NCBI RefSeq assembly: GCF_029258205.1
Contig: NZ_JARHZJ010000068.1
Coordinates: forward strand, 1-37,899
DNA from: Clostridium sp.
GTDB lineage: Bacteria > Bacillota > Clostridia > Clostridiales > Clostridiaceae
Direction: 5' to 3'
Length of the DNA stretch: 37,899 nt
The notes beneath the pieces are model-generated. The model did not search any database, was not told the origin of the DNA, and saw only the letters and a list, made by a program, of their open reading frames with translations. Positions 16,853-25,153 of this stretch are shown one piece after another (position 1 is the first letter of the stretch; each line of letters begins with the position of its first letter). The position numbers and the translations under genes are program-made.

Positions 16853-16886
16853 TAGAGCTTACTTTTTAAAAAGTAAGCTCTATTTT
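16853..16886 (+). terminator. eut operon terminator
   Basis: A perfect 15-bp stem TAGAGCTTACTTTTT (16853-16867) / AAAAAGTAAGCTCTA (16868-16882) is followed by TTTT, with a run of seven A upstream. It lies 31 bases after eutQ and is a strong intrinsic terminator, potentially bidirectional. Confidence 0.92.
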
Positions 16887-17094
16887 GGTATTAGGTTAGG
16901 TAAATATTAAGATTTTATTTGATGTAGAGTTTGGCAAATTATGCTGTGAGAAGTTTTTTTTGCATAATTTATGAAGAAGCGGATAAATTACTACATTATC
17001 AAAAAACTCCCCTACTATGATATTTATATGCAGAGAATTTTAAAAATATTCCAAAATTTTAAAGTAGTTGTTTTGAAATTTATGCAAATATATA

Positions 17095-17123
17095 TTGACA
17101 TATTAAATATATAGAATTAAAAT
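17095..17123 (+). promoter_or_regulatory. Sigma-A promoter of gpx
   Basis: TTGACA (17095-17100), 17 bp spacer and TAAAAT (17118-17123) lie about 57 bases upstream of the gpx ATG. This is close to consensus. Confidence 0.75.
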
Positions 17124-17180
17124 AATTGTATAAAATTAAATTTTAAAAAATATAATTTGAAAATATATGGAGTGATTAGT

Positions 17181-17657
17181 ATGGAAATTTATGATATTAG
17201 CGTAAAAGATATTAATGGAGAAAATGTAAGTTTAGAAACATATAGAGGGAAGGTTCTTTTAATAGTTAATACTGCTAGTAAATGTGGTTTTACAAAACAG
17301 TTTGATGGTTTAGAGGAATTGTATAAAAAATATAAGAATGAGGGTTTTGAGGTTTTAGGATTTCCTTGTAATCAATTTAAGGAACAAGATCCAGGAAGCA
17401 ATTCAGAAATAATGAATTTTTGTAAGTTGAATTTTGGAGTAACATTCCCTATGTTTGAAAAAATTGATGTCAATGGAGAAAATGAATCTTTATTATTTTC
17501 ATACTTAAAAGAACAGAAAAGTGGTATGTTTGGAAGTAAAATTAAGTGGAATTTTACTAAGTTTTTAGTAGATAGAGAAGGAAATGTAATAAAGAGATTT
17601 TCACCACAAACAACTCCAAAATCAATAGAAAAAGATATTGAGGAACTTTTAGCGTAA
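17181..17657 (+). CDS. gpx: Glutathione peroxidase family protein, thioredoxin-dependent Cys type
   Basis: This 158-aa peroxidase is of the BsaA/Gpx family. Peroxidatic Cys35 is in NTASKCGFT (Cys, not selenocysteine), Gln65 in FPCNQF, and the Trp-Asn pair is in KWNFTKFL. A second cysteine, Cys81 in [12 protein letters not shown], is at the position of the resolving cysteine in thioredoxin-dependent members. It should reduce peroxides in the cytoplasm, useful to an aerotolerant anaerobe. I chose the ATG at 17181 with RBS GGAGTG; a TTG at 17157 would overlap that RBS. It has its own promoter. Confidence 0.93.
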   Translation: MEIYDISVKDINGENVSLETYRGKVLLIVNTASKCGFTKQFDGLEELYKKYKNEGFEVLGFPCNQFKEQDPGSNSEIMNFCKLNFGVTFPMFEKIDVNGENESLLFSYLKEQKSGMFGSKIKWNFTKFLVDREGNVIKRFSPQTTPKSIEKDIEELLA

Positions 17658-17735
17658 GGTGATTATTAATATAATATTGGTATTAATAGGAGAGTTTTAA
17701 GCACATATAATCCTTAAATAAGCACATGTTTGGCG

Positions 17736-17764
17736 TTGTTTCAATATTGGGTAGATGGTATAAT
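17736..17764 (+). promoter_or_regulatory. Extended -10 promoter of a candidate sRNA
   Basis: TTGTTT (17736-17741), a 17-bp spacer and a perfect TATAAT (17759-17764) preceded by TGG, an extended -10 element. No plausible gene start follows, but a strong terminator does about 65 bases downstream. Confidence 0.6.
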
Positions 17765-17770
17765 TGATAT

Positions 17771-17867
17771 TATATAATTAAAGAATGTTTTTTATAACAA
17801 CTAAAGATATAAAATAATTTAAGTTGAGAATACAATGGCATTAAATTTAGGCCATTGTATTTTTTTT
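17771..17867 (+). ncRNA. Candidate small RNA of about 95 nt
   Basis: Between the extended -10 promoter and a strong intrinsic terminator lies a ~95-base segment with no ORF longer than ten codons and no RBS. It would make a discrete short transcript ending in the terminator hairpin. I do not recognise the family. The alternative is that the terminator simply belongs to gpx, about 170 bases upstream. Confidence 0.4.
17829..17867 (+). terminator. Intrinsic terminator
   Basis: A perfect 11-bp stem AATACAATGGC (17829-17839) / GCCATTGTATT (17851-17861) with an 11-base loop is followed by a run of T to 17867. It ends the candidate sRNA and/or gpx. Confidence 0.92.
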
Positions 17868-18289
17868 GAGATTAATAAAATTTTATAATGATTAGCATAT
17901 AAGCTTTTTAAATTTCTAGAAAAAAAGGTTGTTTTTATTTATAATAAAAAATATGTATATTTTAGAGTTTTAATATAAATTATTAATAGAAGAGTAGCAA
18001 AATATTAAGAAGGTTTTATTTAAGTTTTATAAATATAAATCACTAAATTTATTTGATAGATTTAGTGAATTTTTTTATAAATATTGATATTGTTTAAAAT
18101 TTATACAATTTTGTATTTATTTATTAATTTATATAAAGAAAAATTAGTCAATTAATTTAATTTTAAAAAAGGAGTGATAAAAATATAAATTCATTAAATT
18201 AAGTTTTTTATAAAGTTATGTTAATATTTATATATAATATTAATTTATTTATAGATTATTTTATACTAAAGATTAGGGATGGTTACTTT
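17868..18289 (+). other. Long AT-rich intergenic before the EAL gene
   Basis: This ~420-base stretch is extremely AT-rich and has no credible ORF. It contains the orphan terminator at 18040-18076. A weak in-frame extension of the EAL gene to an ATG at 18218 is open but lacks an RBS. GGAGTGAT at 18171-18178 looks like a Shine-Dalgarno but no start codon sits at the right distance. Confidence 0.5.
18040..18076 (+). terminator. Orphan intrinsic terminator upstream of the EAL gene
   Basis: The 9-bp stem TCACTAAAT (18040-18048) / ATTTAGTGA (18060-18068), with an 11-base loop, is followed by ATTTTTTT. No gene ends directly before it, so it could be a leader attenuator for the EAL gene or the end of a short transcript. 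Confidence 0.7.
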
Positions 18290-19930
18290 ATGAAAAAAAA
18301 GATGTTTTTTATAAGTATAATATTTTTAATGGTTATAACTATAGGATATATTATATTTAATTTTCATAGTAAGAAAGTTAATAATGAGAGAGAAACAATA
18401 AAAGTAGGATTTTATGAAAATTATCCTTACTATTATCTTGATAAAAATTCAAAACCAACTGGATATTATAATGAGTTATTGGAATTAATATCTAATAAAT
18501 TAAATTTAAATTATGAGTATGTAGATTGTGAAGTAGCAGAAGTCCTACAAAATCTTAAAAATGGAAAAGTAGATTTAGTTTTTGGAGTAGGTAAAACTCC
18601 AGAAAGAGAAAAAGAATATGAATTCACTGATCAGTATATAAATAACGATAACTTTGCTATATATACTAATAAGAATATAAAAAGTGGTGATTTAAAAGCT
18701 TTAAATGGATTGAAAATGGGGTATTTAAAAGGGGAAGAAAACAATGATTGGATTTTAAATATTTTACATACTAAGGGGATAAATGTACAACTTATAGATG
18801 TTTCATCTTATGTTGAAGCTAGAAAATATTTATATGAAGATAAAGTAGATTTTATAGTAGAAAATGTTAAAAATAATTTGAATTATGAAGATAAAAATAT
18901 TAAAAAAATTTTTAAATTTTGTTCTGGACCAGTTTATATAGTTAGTAGAAAAGGTAATAAGAAATTAATTGAAAGAATAGATTCTGTACTTGGGGATCTT
19001 GAAGAAAATGGTAATGAAAAGGGTGTTAGTTTATACTCTAAGTATTTTGATGACTATTTAAATAAATTAAAAAATGAAAAGTTATCAATAGGCATATTTC
19101 TGATCATAATATTTATGCTTATTTGTAAAAAAAGAAAAGATAAAATATTTGGGATTAGAAATAAAAGAAAAATTAGAGACTATATGAAAAATGATAAATA
19201 CATATTATATTATCAACCTATAGTAGATCCAAAAACAAATAGTGTAAAAGGATTTGAGTCTCTTTTGAGGTTAAATAAGGATGGAAAAATTTTAACTCCA
19301 TATAAATTTATAAGTGAAATTGAAGATAATAATATGTGTTTAGAGGTAGCTTTATGGCTTTTAAAGAAAGTTATTTCAGACTACAGAATAATAAAAGATT
19401 ATAAGATGGTTAAAGGAAGTGATTTTTATATATCTTTAAATATTTCATTTAAAGAATTAGAAAATCCTAAGTTTTTAAAAGGCTTAGAGGAAATTGTAAA
19501 AGATTATAAGATTGATGATTGTAATATTTGTTTAGAGATAGTAGAAAAGTTTGGTATAGAGGATATAGAAAGAATAAAAAGTTCAATAAGAATAATAAAG
19601 GAATATGGATTTTCAATAGCTATAGATGATTTTGGAGTAGAGCACTCTAATTTAGATTTATTAAATAAAATTGATTCTGATATAGTAAAGTTAGACAAGT
19701 ATTTTGCTGATAACTTAGACAAGTCTATTATAAATGAAAAAACAGTGAATTTTATATCAGAAATATGTAGTATATCTAATAGGACTATAGTATTTGAAGG
19801 AATAGAAGAACAATACCAAGTTGATATTATTAAGGCATTTCCATATAAAAAAATATATATTCAAGGATATTTTTATTCAAATCCAGTGGATATTGAAACT
19901 TTAAGGGATTTTGAAGTTAAGGATAGTTAA
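18290..19930 (+). CDS. Membrane EAL-domain protein with extracytoplasmic solute-binding sensor
   Basis: The protein is 546 aa from the ATG at 18290, which gives a normal membrane anchor (MKKKMFFISIIFLMVITIGYI...). Residues ~35-262 resemble a periplasmic amino-acid-binding (SBP family 3) domain: KVGFYENYPYYYL, GVGKTPEREKEYEFTD. A second membrane segment lies at ~265-281, then an EAL c-di-GMP phosphodiesterase domain (~300-545). Expected catalytic positions are mostly present: ExLxR as FESLLRL, LNIS, LEIVEKF, IDDFG, KLDKY, EGIE and QGYFYS. Loop 6 is DFGVEHSN rather than DFGTGYSS, so activity is uncertain. It probably links an extracellular ligand to cyclic-di-GMP turnover. Confidence 0.85.
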   Translation: MKKKMFFISIIFLMVITIGYIIFNFHSKKVNNERETIKVGFYENYPYYYLDKNSKPTGYYNELLELISNKLNLNYEYVDCEVAEVLQNLKNGKVDLVFGVGKTPEREKEYEFTDQYINNDNFAIYTNKNIKSGDLKALNGLKMGYLKGEENNDWILNILHTKGINVQLIDVSSYVEARKYLYEDKVDFIVENVKNNLNYEDKNIKKIFKFCSGPVYIVSRKGNKKLIERIDSVLGDLEENGNEKGVSLYSKYFDDYLNKLKNEKLSIGIFLIIIFMLICKKRKDKIFGIRNKRKIRDYMKNDKYILYYQPIVDPKTNSVKGFESLLRLNKDGKILTPYKFISEIEDNNMCLEVALWLLKKVISDYRIIKDYKMVKGSDFYISLNISFKELENPKFLKGLEEIVKDYKIDDCNICLEIVEKFGIEDIERIKSSIRIIKEYGFSIAIDDFGVEHSNLDLLNKIDSDIVKLDKYFADNLDKSIINEKTVNFISEICSISNRTIVFEGIEEQYQVDIIKAFPYKKIYIQGYFYSNPVDIETLRDFEVKDS

Positions 19931-19939
19931 ATTTAAATG

Positions 19940-19970
19940 CTAGTTATTTTAAAATCTAGTTATTTTAAAA
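19940..19970 (+). repeat. Tandem 15-bp direct repeat
   Basis: CTAGTTATTTTAAAA occurs at 19940-19954 and again at 19956-19970, just after the EAL gene. The copies are identical with one base between them. Confidence 0.85.
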
Positions 19971-20059
19971 GCTATAAATATTAAGAATTAATAAGAATGA
20001 TTTATGTGGAATTTATCAAAAGTAATTTTGATAATTATGGTTATTTTTAGTTTTTATTG

Positions 20060-20101
20060 ATAAAGCAAAGTTGATTTAATATACAACTTTGCTTTATTTT
20101 T
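20060..20101 (+). terminator. Intrinsic terminator of the EAL gene
   Basis: A perfect 14-bp stem ATAAAGCAAAGTTG (20060-20073) / CAACTTTGCTTTAT (20084-20097) with a 10-base loop is followed by TTTT. Confidence 0.93.
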
Positions 20102-20149
20102 ATGAGTAAATAAAATCACAATAATTTAATAGTAAGGAGAAAAATAAGT

Positions 20150-20638
20150 TTGAGAGGTATAGTTTTAGATAAAGGGCAAGAATATTACACAAATTTAAGA
20201 AATATTTTTAAAGCTGTTAATAATATTCATCTTGAATATAATTGGATTATTACAGATTGTTGTGCTTATCCAGAGGATGAATATATAGATGAGCTATTAT
20301 TAAGAGAATATTGTTTTATATCAGGAAAAGAATTAGATAATATAATTAAAAAAGAGGATTTTCAATTAATTTGGGGTGTTTTAAGTGGGTTCAATAAGAA
20401 GATTACTTTAGAAGAGATTATGAAATATACTTTGCCTTATGCAGAAGATAATAAATATATTTGGGAGAATCCAGTTTGTATTCAACATCCTATTTCAGAG
20501 GTAGAAATAATTTCATGGGATGGAAGCAAAACAGTTTTAATAAGTAAAGATAAAAATTTATTAAGTAGTTTTAAAAGTAATTTTCCTTTAAGTGAAGATT
20601 TAGAATTTTATAATAAAAAGCTAAAAAATAGATTATAA
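20150..20638 (+). CDS. Small protein, possibly DUF2691-like
   Basis: This 162-aa acidic soluble protein starts at a TTG codon with AAGGAG about 10 bases upstream. No ATG occurs early enough to replace it. It has no signal peptide or membrane segment. The layout, with an MRGI opening, a W.I motif near residue 36, then GKELDNII, FQLIWGVLSGF and a closing strand pair ending in a short KDKNLL helix, reminds me of the DUF2691 family of unknown function, but I cannot confirm this. It stands alone between a terminator and the nrdDG operon. Confidence 0.6.
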   Translation: MRGIVLDKGQEYYTNLRNIFKAVNNIHLEYNWIITDCCAYPEDEYIDELLLREYCFISGKELDNIIKKEDFQLIWGVLSGFNKKITLEEIMKYTLPYAEDNKYIWENPVCIQHPISEVEIISWDGSKTVLISKDKNLLSSFKSNFPLSEDLEFYNKKLKNRL

Positions 20639-20914
20639 AATTTTAATAAAAAAGTTATGTTTTTTAGAAGCTAAGAAAGTACAGTATTTCATTAGTATTT
20701 TAAGAGTATGAATAAAATTTTGTTTGAGTTTTTTTGAAAAAGTTATGAAGGTCAAAGAAACTAGATTACATGGGATATTATGAGTATTTCCATAAAAAAC
20801 AAATAATTAATTTATTATAAATATAATAGGTATATGAGTATTTATTATAATACTTTGAACTGATGTATAATGTCAGTATAAACAAAAGGGATGTAAAAAA
20901 GGATGTGAAAAAAT
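20639..20914 (+). promoter_or_regulatory. nrdDG upstream region
   Basis: This 276-base intergenic region carries a perfect -10 hexamer TATAAT at 20866-20871 directly preceded by TG, about 44 bases before the nrdD start. I see no clear -35 at 17 bp and no confident NrdR box. No ORF. Confidence 0.4.
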
Positions 20915-22675
20915 ATGTTATCTAGTAAGAAAATAGTAGATGATTATATTAAAAAAATAGATTGGAGAGTCAATGAAAATTCCAATTCACCATATAGTTT
21001 TGGGAGTCTTAATAAACATATAATAGCTGAAGTTTCTAAAGATTACTGGCTTAATGAAGTTTATAAGGATAAAAGGATAATAGATGCTTATAAAAGTGGA
21101 GATATGCATATTCATGACTTAGGAGGATTAACACTTTATTGTTGTGGATATTCCTTAAGAAACATAATTTTAATGGGAGTACAGGGAATTCCTAATATTC
21201 CAACTAGTAGTCCTGCAAAACATTTTGATGCTATATTAAATCAAATAGCTAATTTGGTCACAATATATCAAAATGAGATTATGGGAGCTGTTGCTTTTAA
21301 TTCATTTGATACATTATTAGCACCTTATATAAAGAAGGATAATTTAACATATGAAGAGGTTAAACAAAATCTGCAAAACTTTATATTTAGTATAAATAGT
21401 AATAGTAGGTCAGGAGCTGAGCCAGCTTTCACTAATATTACCTTTGATCTTTTTCCACCAAAAGACTTAGAAAATGACCCTGCTTTAATTGGAGATGAAA
21501 TTCAAGAGTTCACATATAAAGAATGTCAAAAAGAGATGGACATGTTAAATAAGGCATTTTATGAGCTTATGAATAAAGGAGATTATAATGGAAGACCATT
21601 TTCTTATCCAATACCAACTTACAATATAAACAGTAACTTTGATTTTGATAATCCTAATAATGATATGTTATTTGAGATGACAGGAAAGTTTGGTTACCCT
21701 TACTTTGCAAACTTTGTTAATTCAGATATGGATCAAAGTGATGTAAGATCAATGTGTTGTAGATTAAATCTTGATTTAAGAGAACTTAGAAAGAGAAATG
21801 GTGGTCTTTTTGGAAGTGGAGATAGTACAGGAAGCATAGGTGTTGTTACAATAAACTTACCAAGATTGGCATATAAGCATAAAAATAATGAAAAAGAGTT
21901 TTTTGATGCTTTAAGAGAAATATTAGTTATAGCAAAAGATAGCTTAGAAAAGAAGAGAAGATGGTTAAATGAGAATATTATAAATAAAGATATGTTACCT
22001 GCATTTTCAACTTATGTAGGAACTTTGAAAAATCATTTTAGCACTATAGGAATAGTTGGATTAAATGAGATGTGTGAAAACTTTAATGGAAATACTATAT
22101 TAACTGAAGAAGGAATGGATTTTTCAATAAAGGTTTGTAATTTCATAAGAGAAGAATTAATAAACTTTCAAGAAGAAACAGGAAATCTTTATAATTTTGA
22201 AGCTACTCCAGCGGAATCAACTTGTTATAGATTAGCTAAAAAGGACGTAGATGACTTTGAGGACATTATAGTTAGAGGAGGAAGGGAATATCCATACTAT
22301 ACAAACTCATGTCATATGCCACCTAATGAAGTTAAAAACTTAAAGCAATTATTTGATCACCAAGACAAGCTTCAAGTGTTATTCACAGGAGGAACTGTGG
22401 TGCATATTTACTGTGATGGTGCTATTAGTGGAGAAAAAGCAAAACACATAGTAAAGACAGTTTGTAAGAAATACAGAACGCCTTATGTAAGTATTTCTCC
22501 TTTAAATAGATATTGTGAAGAACATGGATATGTAAAAGAAAGAGTAGAAGAGTGTCCTATATGTGGTAAAAAATTAGATTTATATCAAAGAATAACAGGC
22601 TATTTAAGAAAAGTTGAATTCTTTAATGATGGTAAAAAATCAGAATTTAAGGATAGAAATCAGTTAAGTCTATGA
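20915..22675 (+). CDS. nrdD: Anaerobic (class III) ribonucleoside-triphosphate reductase
   Basis: This 586-aa glycyl-radical enzyme makes deoxynucleotides without oxygen. The thiyl-radical region RSMCCRLNLDL has C281/C282, the glycyl radical site is G562 in RITGYL, and a zinc site is likely formed by C534 (with nearby H537), C547 and C550. DMHIHDLGGLTLYCCGYS carries the other active-site cysteines. It begins directly at the catalytic domain and lacks the N-terminal ATP-cone of the ~700-aa enzymes, so dATP feedback inhibition is probably lost. The activase gene overlaps its stop by 4 bases (ATGA). Confidence 0.94.
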   Translation: MLSSKKIVDDYIKKIDWRVNENSNSPYSFGSLNKHIIAEVSKDYWLNEVYKDKRIIDAYKSGDMHIHDLGGLTLYCCGYSLRNIILMGVQGIPNIPTSSPAKHFDAILNQIANLVTIYQNEIMGAVAFNSFDTLLAPYIKKDNLTYEEVKQNLQNFIFSINSNSRSGAEPAFTNITFDLFPPKDLENDPALIGDEIQEFTYKECQKEMDMLNKAFYELMNKGDYNGRPFSYPIPTYNINSNFDFDNPNNDMLFEMTGKFGYPYFANFVNSDMDQSDVRSMCCRLNLDLRELRKRNGGLFGSGDSTGSIGVVTINLPRLAYKHKNNEKEFFDALREILVIAKDSLEKKRRWLNENIINKDMLPAFSTYVGTLKNHFSTIGIVGLNEMCENFNGNTILTEEGMDFSIKVCNFIREELINFQEETGNLYNFEATPAESTCYRLAKKDVDDFEDIIVRGGREYPYYTNSCHMPPNEVKNLKQLFDHQDKLQVLFTGGTVVHIYCDGAISGEKAKHIVKTVCKKYRTPYVSISPLNRYCEEHGYVKERVEECPICGKKLDLYQRITGYLRKVEFFNDGKKSEFKDRNQLSL

Positions 22676-23130
22676 TTATAAAAACAAAGGGCATCGTTCA
22701 TGAGAGAGTGGAGGATGCTCCTTTCATAGGAGCATTAATAAGTGCAGTAGATTGTAATTTAAACTGCAAAGGATGCTTTAATCAGCATTTGAAGGATTTA
22801 CCAAATATAGAGAAAGATTCAGAAGATATATTAGATGAAGTCACAAATAATCCTTTTAATGAAGGAATTATACTTGCAGGACTTGAATGGTCACTTCAAC
22901 CTAAGGAATTAAGAGAAATGGTTAATTCAGCAAGGAAGAGAAAACTTAAGGTTATAGTCTATTCTGGACTAAGTGAAGAAGATTTTAAAAAAAAATTACC
23001 TGATATATATGGTTTAAAAGGAGACATTTATTTTAAGTTTGGAAAGTATGATGAAAAATTAAAGATGAATAATAATATTCAATATGATGTTAAGTTAGCC
23101 ACATCAAATCAAAAGATATTAAAGAAATAA
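22672..23130 (+). CDS. nrdG: Anaerobic ribonucleotide reductase activating protein
   Basis: This 152-aa radical SAM enzyme generates the glycyl radical on NrdD. The cluster motif C28-x3-C32-x2-C35 (DCNLNCKGCFNQ) is intact, followed by the GLEWSLQPKEL segment typical of small activases. It is translated by ATGA overlap with nrdD, which fixes the start and stoichiometric coupling. The length is normal. Confidence 0.93.
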   Translation: MIIKTKGIVHERVEDAPFIGALISAVDCNLNCKGCFNQHLKDLPNIEKDSEDILDEVTNNPFNEGIILAGLEWSLQPKELREMVNSARKRKLKVIVYSGLSEEDFKKKLPDIYGLKGDIYFKFGKYDEKLKMNNNIQYDVKLATSNQKILKK

Positions 23131-23500
23131 AGGTAAAGAACTGTACCAAGTAATATAGGGTTTTTATATTATGGTATAGTTATTTTATTTATATAGTATT
23201 ATAGAAATATAAATTTCTTAATTGGTGAAAAGATAATTAATTATTTACAGTATTTTATAAGTTGTATATAATAGGTTTTAATTACTTAATTTCAAATATT
23301 TTCATTAGGGTTAAAGAATGATTTGATTTTGAGTAATTAATGGTGAATAAAAGTTTGTAATGCATAACTTGTTTTATATATTAGTTTATTTTAAAGAGAA
23401 TTATGAGAAGAGTTTTATTAATACTTTTGTTAAAGTGAGAATAAGTTAGGTTTTACAGGGGAGAGTAAGAAGATTTATGGTGTAAGATAGGGGGAAATAA
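23131..23500 (+). other. Intergenic after nrdG with a hairpin
   Basis: The imperfect inverted repeat AACTGTACCA (23139-23148) / TGGTATAGTT (23172-23181), with one G-U pair and an inner AATATA/TATATT stem, is followed by ATTTTATTT and is a plausible nrdDG terminator. The remaining ~300 bases are AT-rich without an ORF. I see no confident promoter for the following gene. Confidence 0.5.
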
Positions 23501-24598
23501 ATGAATAGATGTGAATTGTTATTAATGGTAGAAGATGACACAATTGAAGTAGAAGCAAAAGTACAATTAGAAAAAGAAATGAAGCTTAGTTTTGTATTAA
23601 AAGACTCTTTTAATATGTTATATTCTTCTATTAAATATCAAAAAGAATCTACAGAGTCTAATTTTATTGGCAAGTGCAATAAATATATTTTAAAGGAAAA
23701 AACTGATAATTTTACTTTAAGATACAGTGGAAAACCATATGGATTTTGTACTGAATGCAGTGCTGAAAAAGTTTTATTATCATTTTATTGTGCTTGGTAT
23801 CCAATTTCAGATGATTTTTTATTTGATGATATTAAGGTAATTATAAAAGGTTTAGAGAATTTTATAGTATTAGATGCATTGAAAGAAAAGGATTTTTGGA
23901 TTTTTAATAATAAAATACCCTTTGATTGTAATATAAGAGCCTTTAATAATGATAAGGTATTTTTTTCAGAATGTGATTTTATAAAAATATATTCTGGAAA
24001 GGAAAGTGAACTAGGATATATAAATAAAATAGTTAGAGAGTTACATAAGATAAATGAATATTATAGCAGAATATTAGGAGAAAAAGAAAATAATAATCTA
24101 CAGTTAATTTCTACTGGTATAGAAAATAGTGGTGGATATTTTAGAGAGGGATTTATTGTATTGCCATGCTTAGAGGATAATGATAAGTTTATATATTCAT
24201 TTTTAGGTCATGAATTGGCTCATGCATGGCATATGGGATATTCTGTTACAACATATGATGATTGGCTTAATGAAACTGGAGCTGAATGGAGTAGTTTGTC
24301 ATACATATTAAGTATTGGTAAGAATGAATTATATAACAAACAAATTCAGTATTCAAGAAAAGCATTTGAGGAATATCCTATAATGAAACCAGAGGATGGG
24401 ACAAGACCTAGAACAGCACACTTTGGGGGAGTTTTATTATTTAATAAAATTTATGAAAAGTATGGGTTAGATATAATAAATAAGTTGTTAAGAGTAGCCT
24501 ATGAAACAACTCCTAAAAATACTGATGAATTTTTAAAAAGAGTAAAGTGTGATTTTGATACTCAAATTTATAATATATTAAGTAATCCTTTTAAATAA
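23501..24598 (+). CDS. HExxH metallopeptidase-like protein
   Basis: This 365-aa cytoplasmic protein has no signal peptide. The N-terminal ~190 residues look like a beta-rich scaffold. The C-terminal half has a gluzincin zinc site: H237-E238-L-A-H241 and a likely third ligand E258 in WLNETGAEW. M1 and M61 peptidases have HExxH followed by a Glu in a similar LNEG(F/T)A context, but with 18 residues between; here there are 16. A peptidase with an M1/M61-like fold is therefore likely, with unknown substrate. RBS AGGGGGAAAT precedes the ATG. It appears monocistronic. Confidence 0.7.
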   Translation: MNRCELLLMVEDDTIEVEAKVQLEKEMKLSFVLKDSFNMLYSSIKYQKESTESNFIGKCNKYILKEKTDNFTLRYSGKPYGFCTECSAEKVLLSFYCAWYPISDDFLFDDIKVIIKGLENFIVLDALKEKDFWIFNNKIPFDCNIRAFNNDKVFFSECDFIKIYSGKESELGYINKIVRELHKINEYYSRILGEKENNNLQLISTGIENSGGYFREGFIVLPCLEDNDKFIYSFLGHELAHAWHMGYSVTTYDDWLNETGAEWSSLSYILSIGKNELYNKQIQYSRKAFEEYPIMKPEDGTRPRTAHFGGVLLFNKIYEKYGLDIINKLLRVAYETTPKNTDEFLKRVKCDFDTQIYNILSNPFK

Positions 24599-24743
24599 AT
24601 TTAACTTATAAATAAGAAAATGGTCTAACTAGGATGAATTGGAAAATTATATGATGACTATGTTGAGCTTTAGAAAGAATTAAATGGTATATAGTCTGAA
24701 TAGCATGAAATTAAGATAGAAATCTAAATTATGAGGTGATTTT

Positions 24744-25058
24744 ATGGTTGGGAAAATATTAATGATTGCTTTATTTATTTTATTAGGAATAATGTTATCC
24801 TTGGGTAAATGGTCATTTTTAATAGCAGGATTTAACACTATGACCAATGAGGAAAAGGAAAAATATGATGTTATGTCTTTGTGTAAATTTATGAGTAAAC
24901 TTATGTTTATAATTGCTTTTTGTATAACATTATTTACCTTAAGTGATATTTTTATGATGAAGATACTATTTAATATCGGAACTGTTATATTAATAGTTTC
25001 AATAATATTTGTAATAATATATGCCAATACAGGGAATCGTTTTGAAAGAAAAAATTGA
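24744..25058 (+). CDS. DUF3784-like small membrane protein
   Basis: This 104-aa protein has three predicted membrane segments (about 4-20, 50-70 and 74-92). The loop GFNTMTNEEKEKYD after the first helix and the following LCKFM are features I recall for DUF3784 proteins. Function unknown. RBS GAGGTGA precedes the ATG. It converges with nanH and shares a bidirectional terminator with it. Confidence 0.75.
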   Translation: MVGKILMIALFILLGIMLSLGKWSFLIAGFNTMTNEEKEKYDVMSLCKFMSKLMFIIAFCITLFTLSDIFMMKILFNIGTVILIVSIIFVIIYANTGNRFERKN

Positions 25059-25074
25059 AATTATATAGTAATAT

Positions 25075-25114
25075 AAATTAAAATAGAGCAAATTTTTTTG
25101 CTCTATTTTAATTT
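25075..25114. terminator. Bidirectional terminator between DUF3784 gene and nanH
   Basis: The near-perfect 18-bp stem with left arm 25075-25092 and right arm 25097-25114 (core AATAGAGCAAA / TTTGCTCTATT) carries A-runs on one side and T-runs on the other. It can end transcription from both convergent genes. Confidence 0.9.
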
Positions 25115-25153
25115 ATGTTAATGTGATTTTTATTAGTATAATGTAGTATTTTA

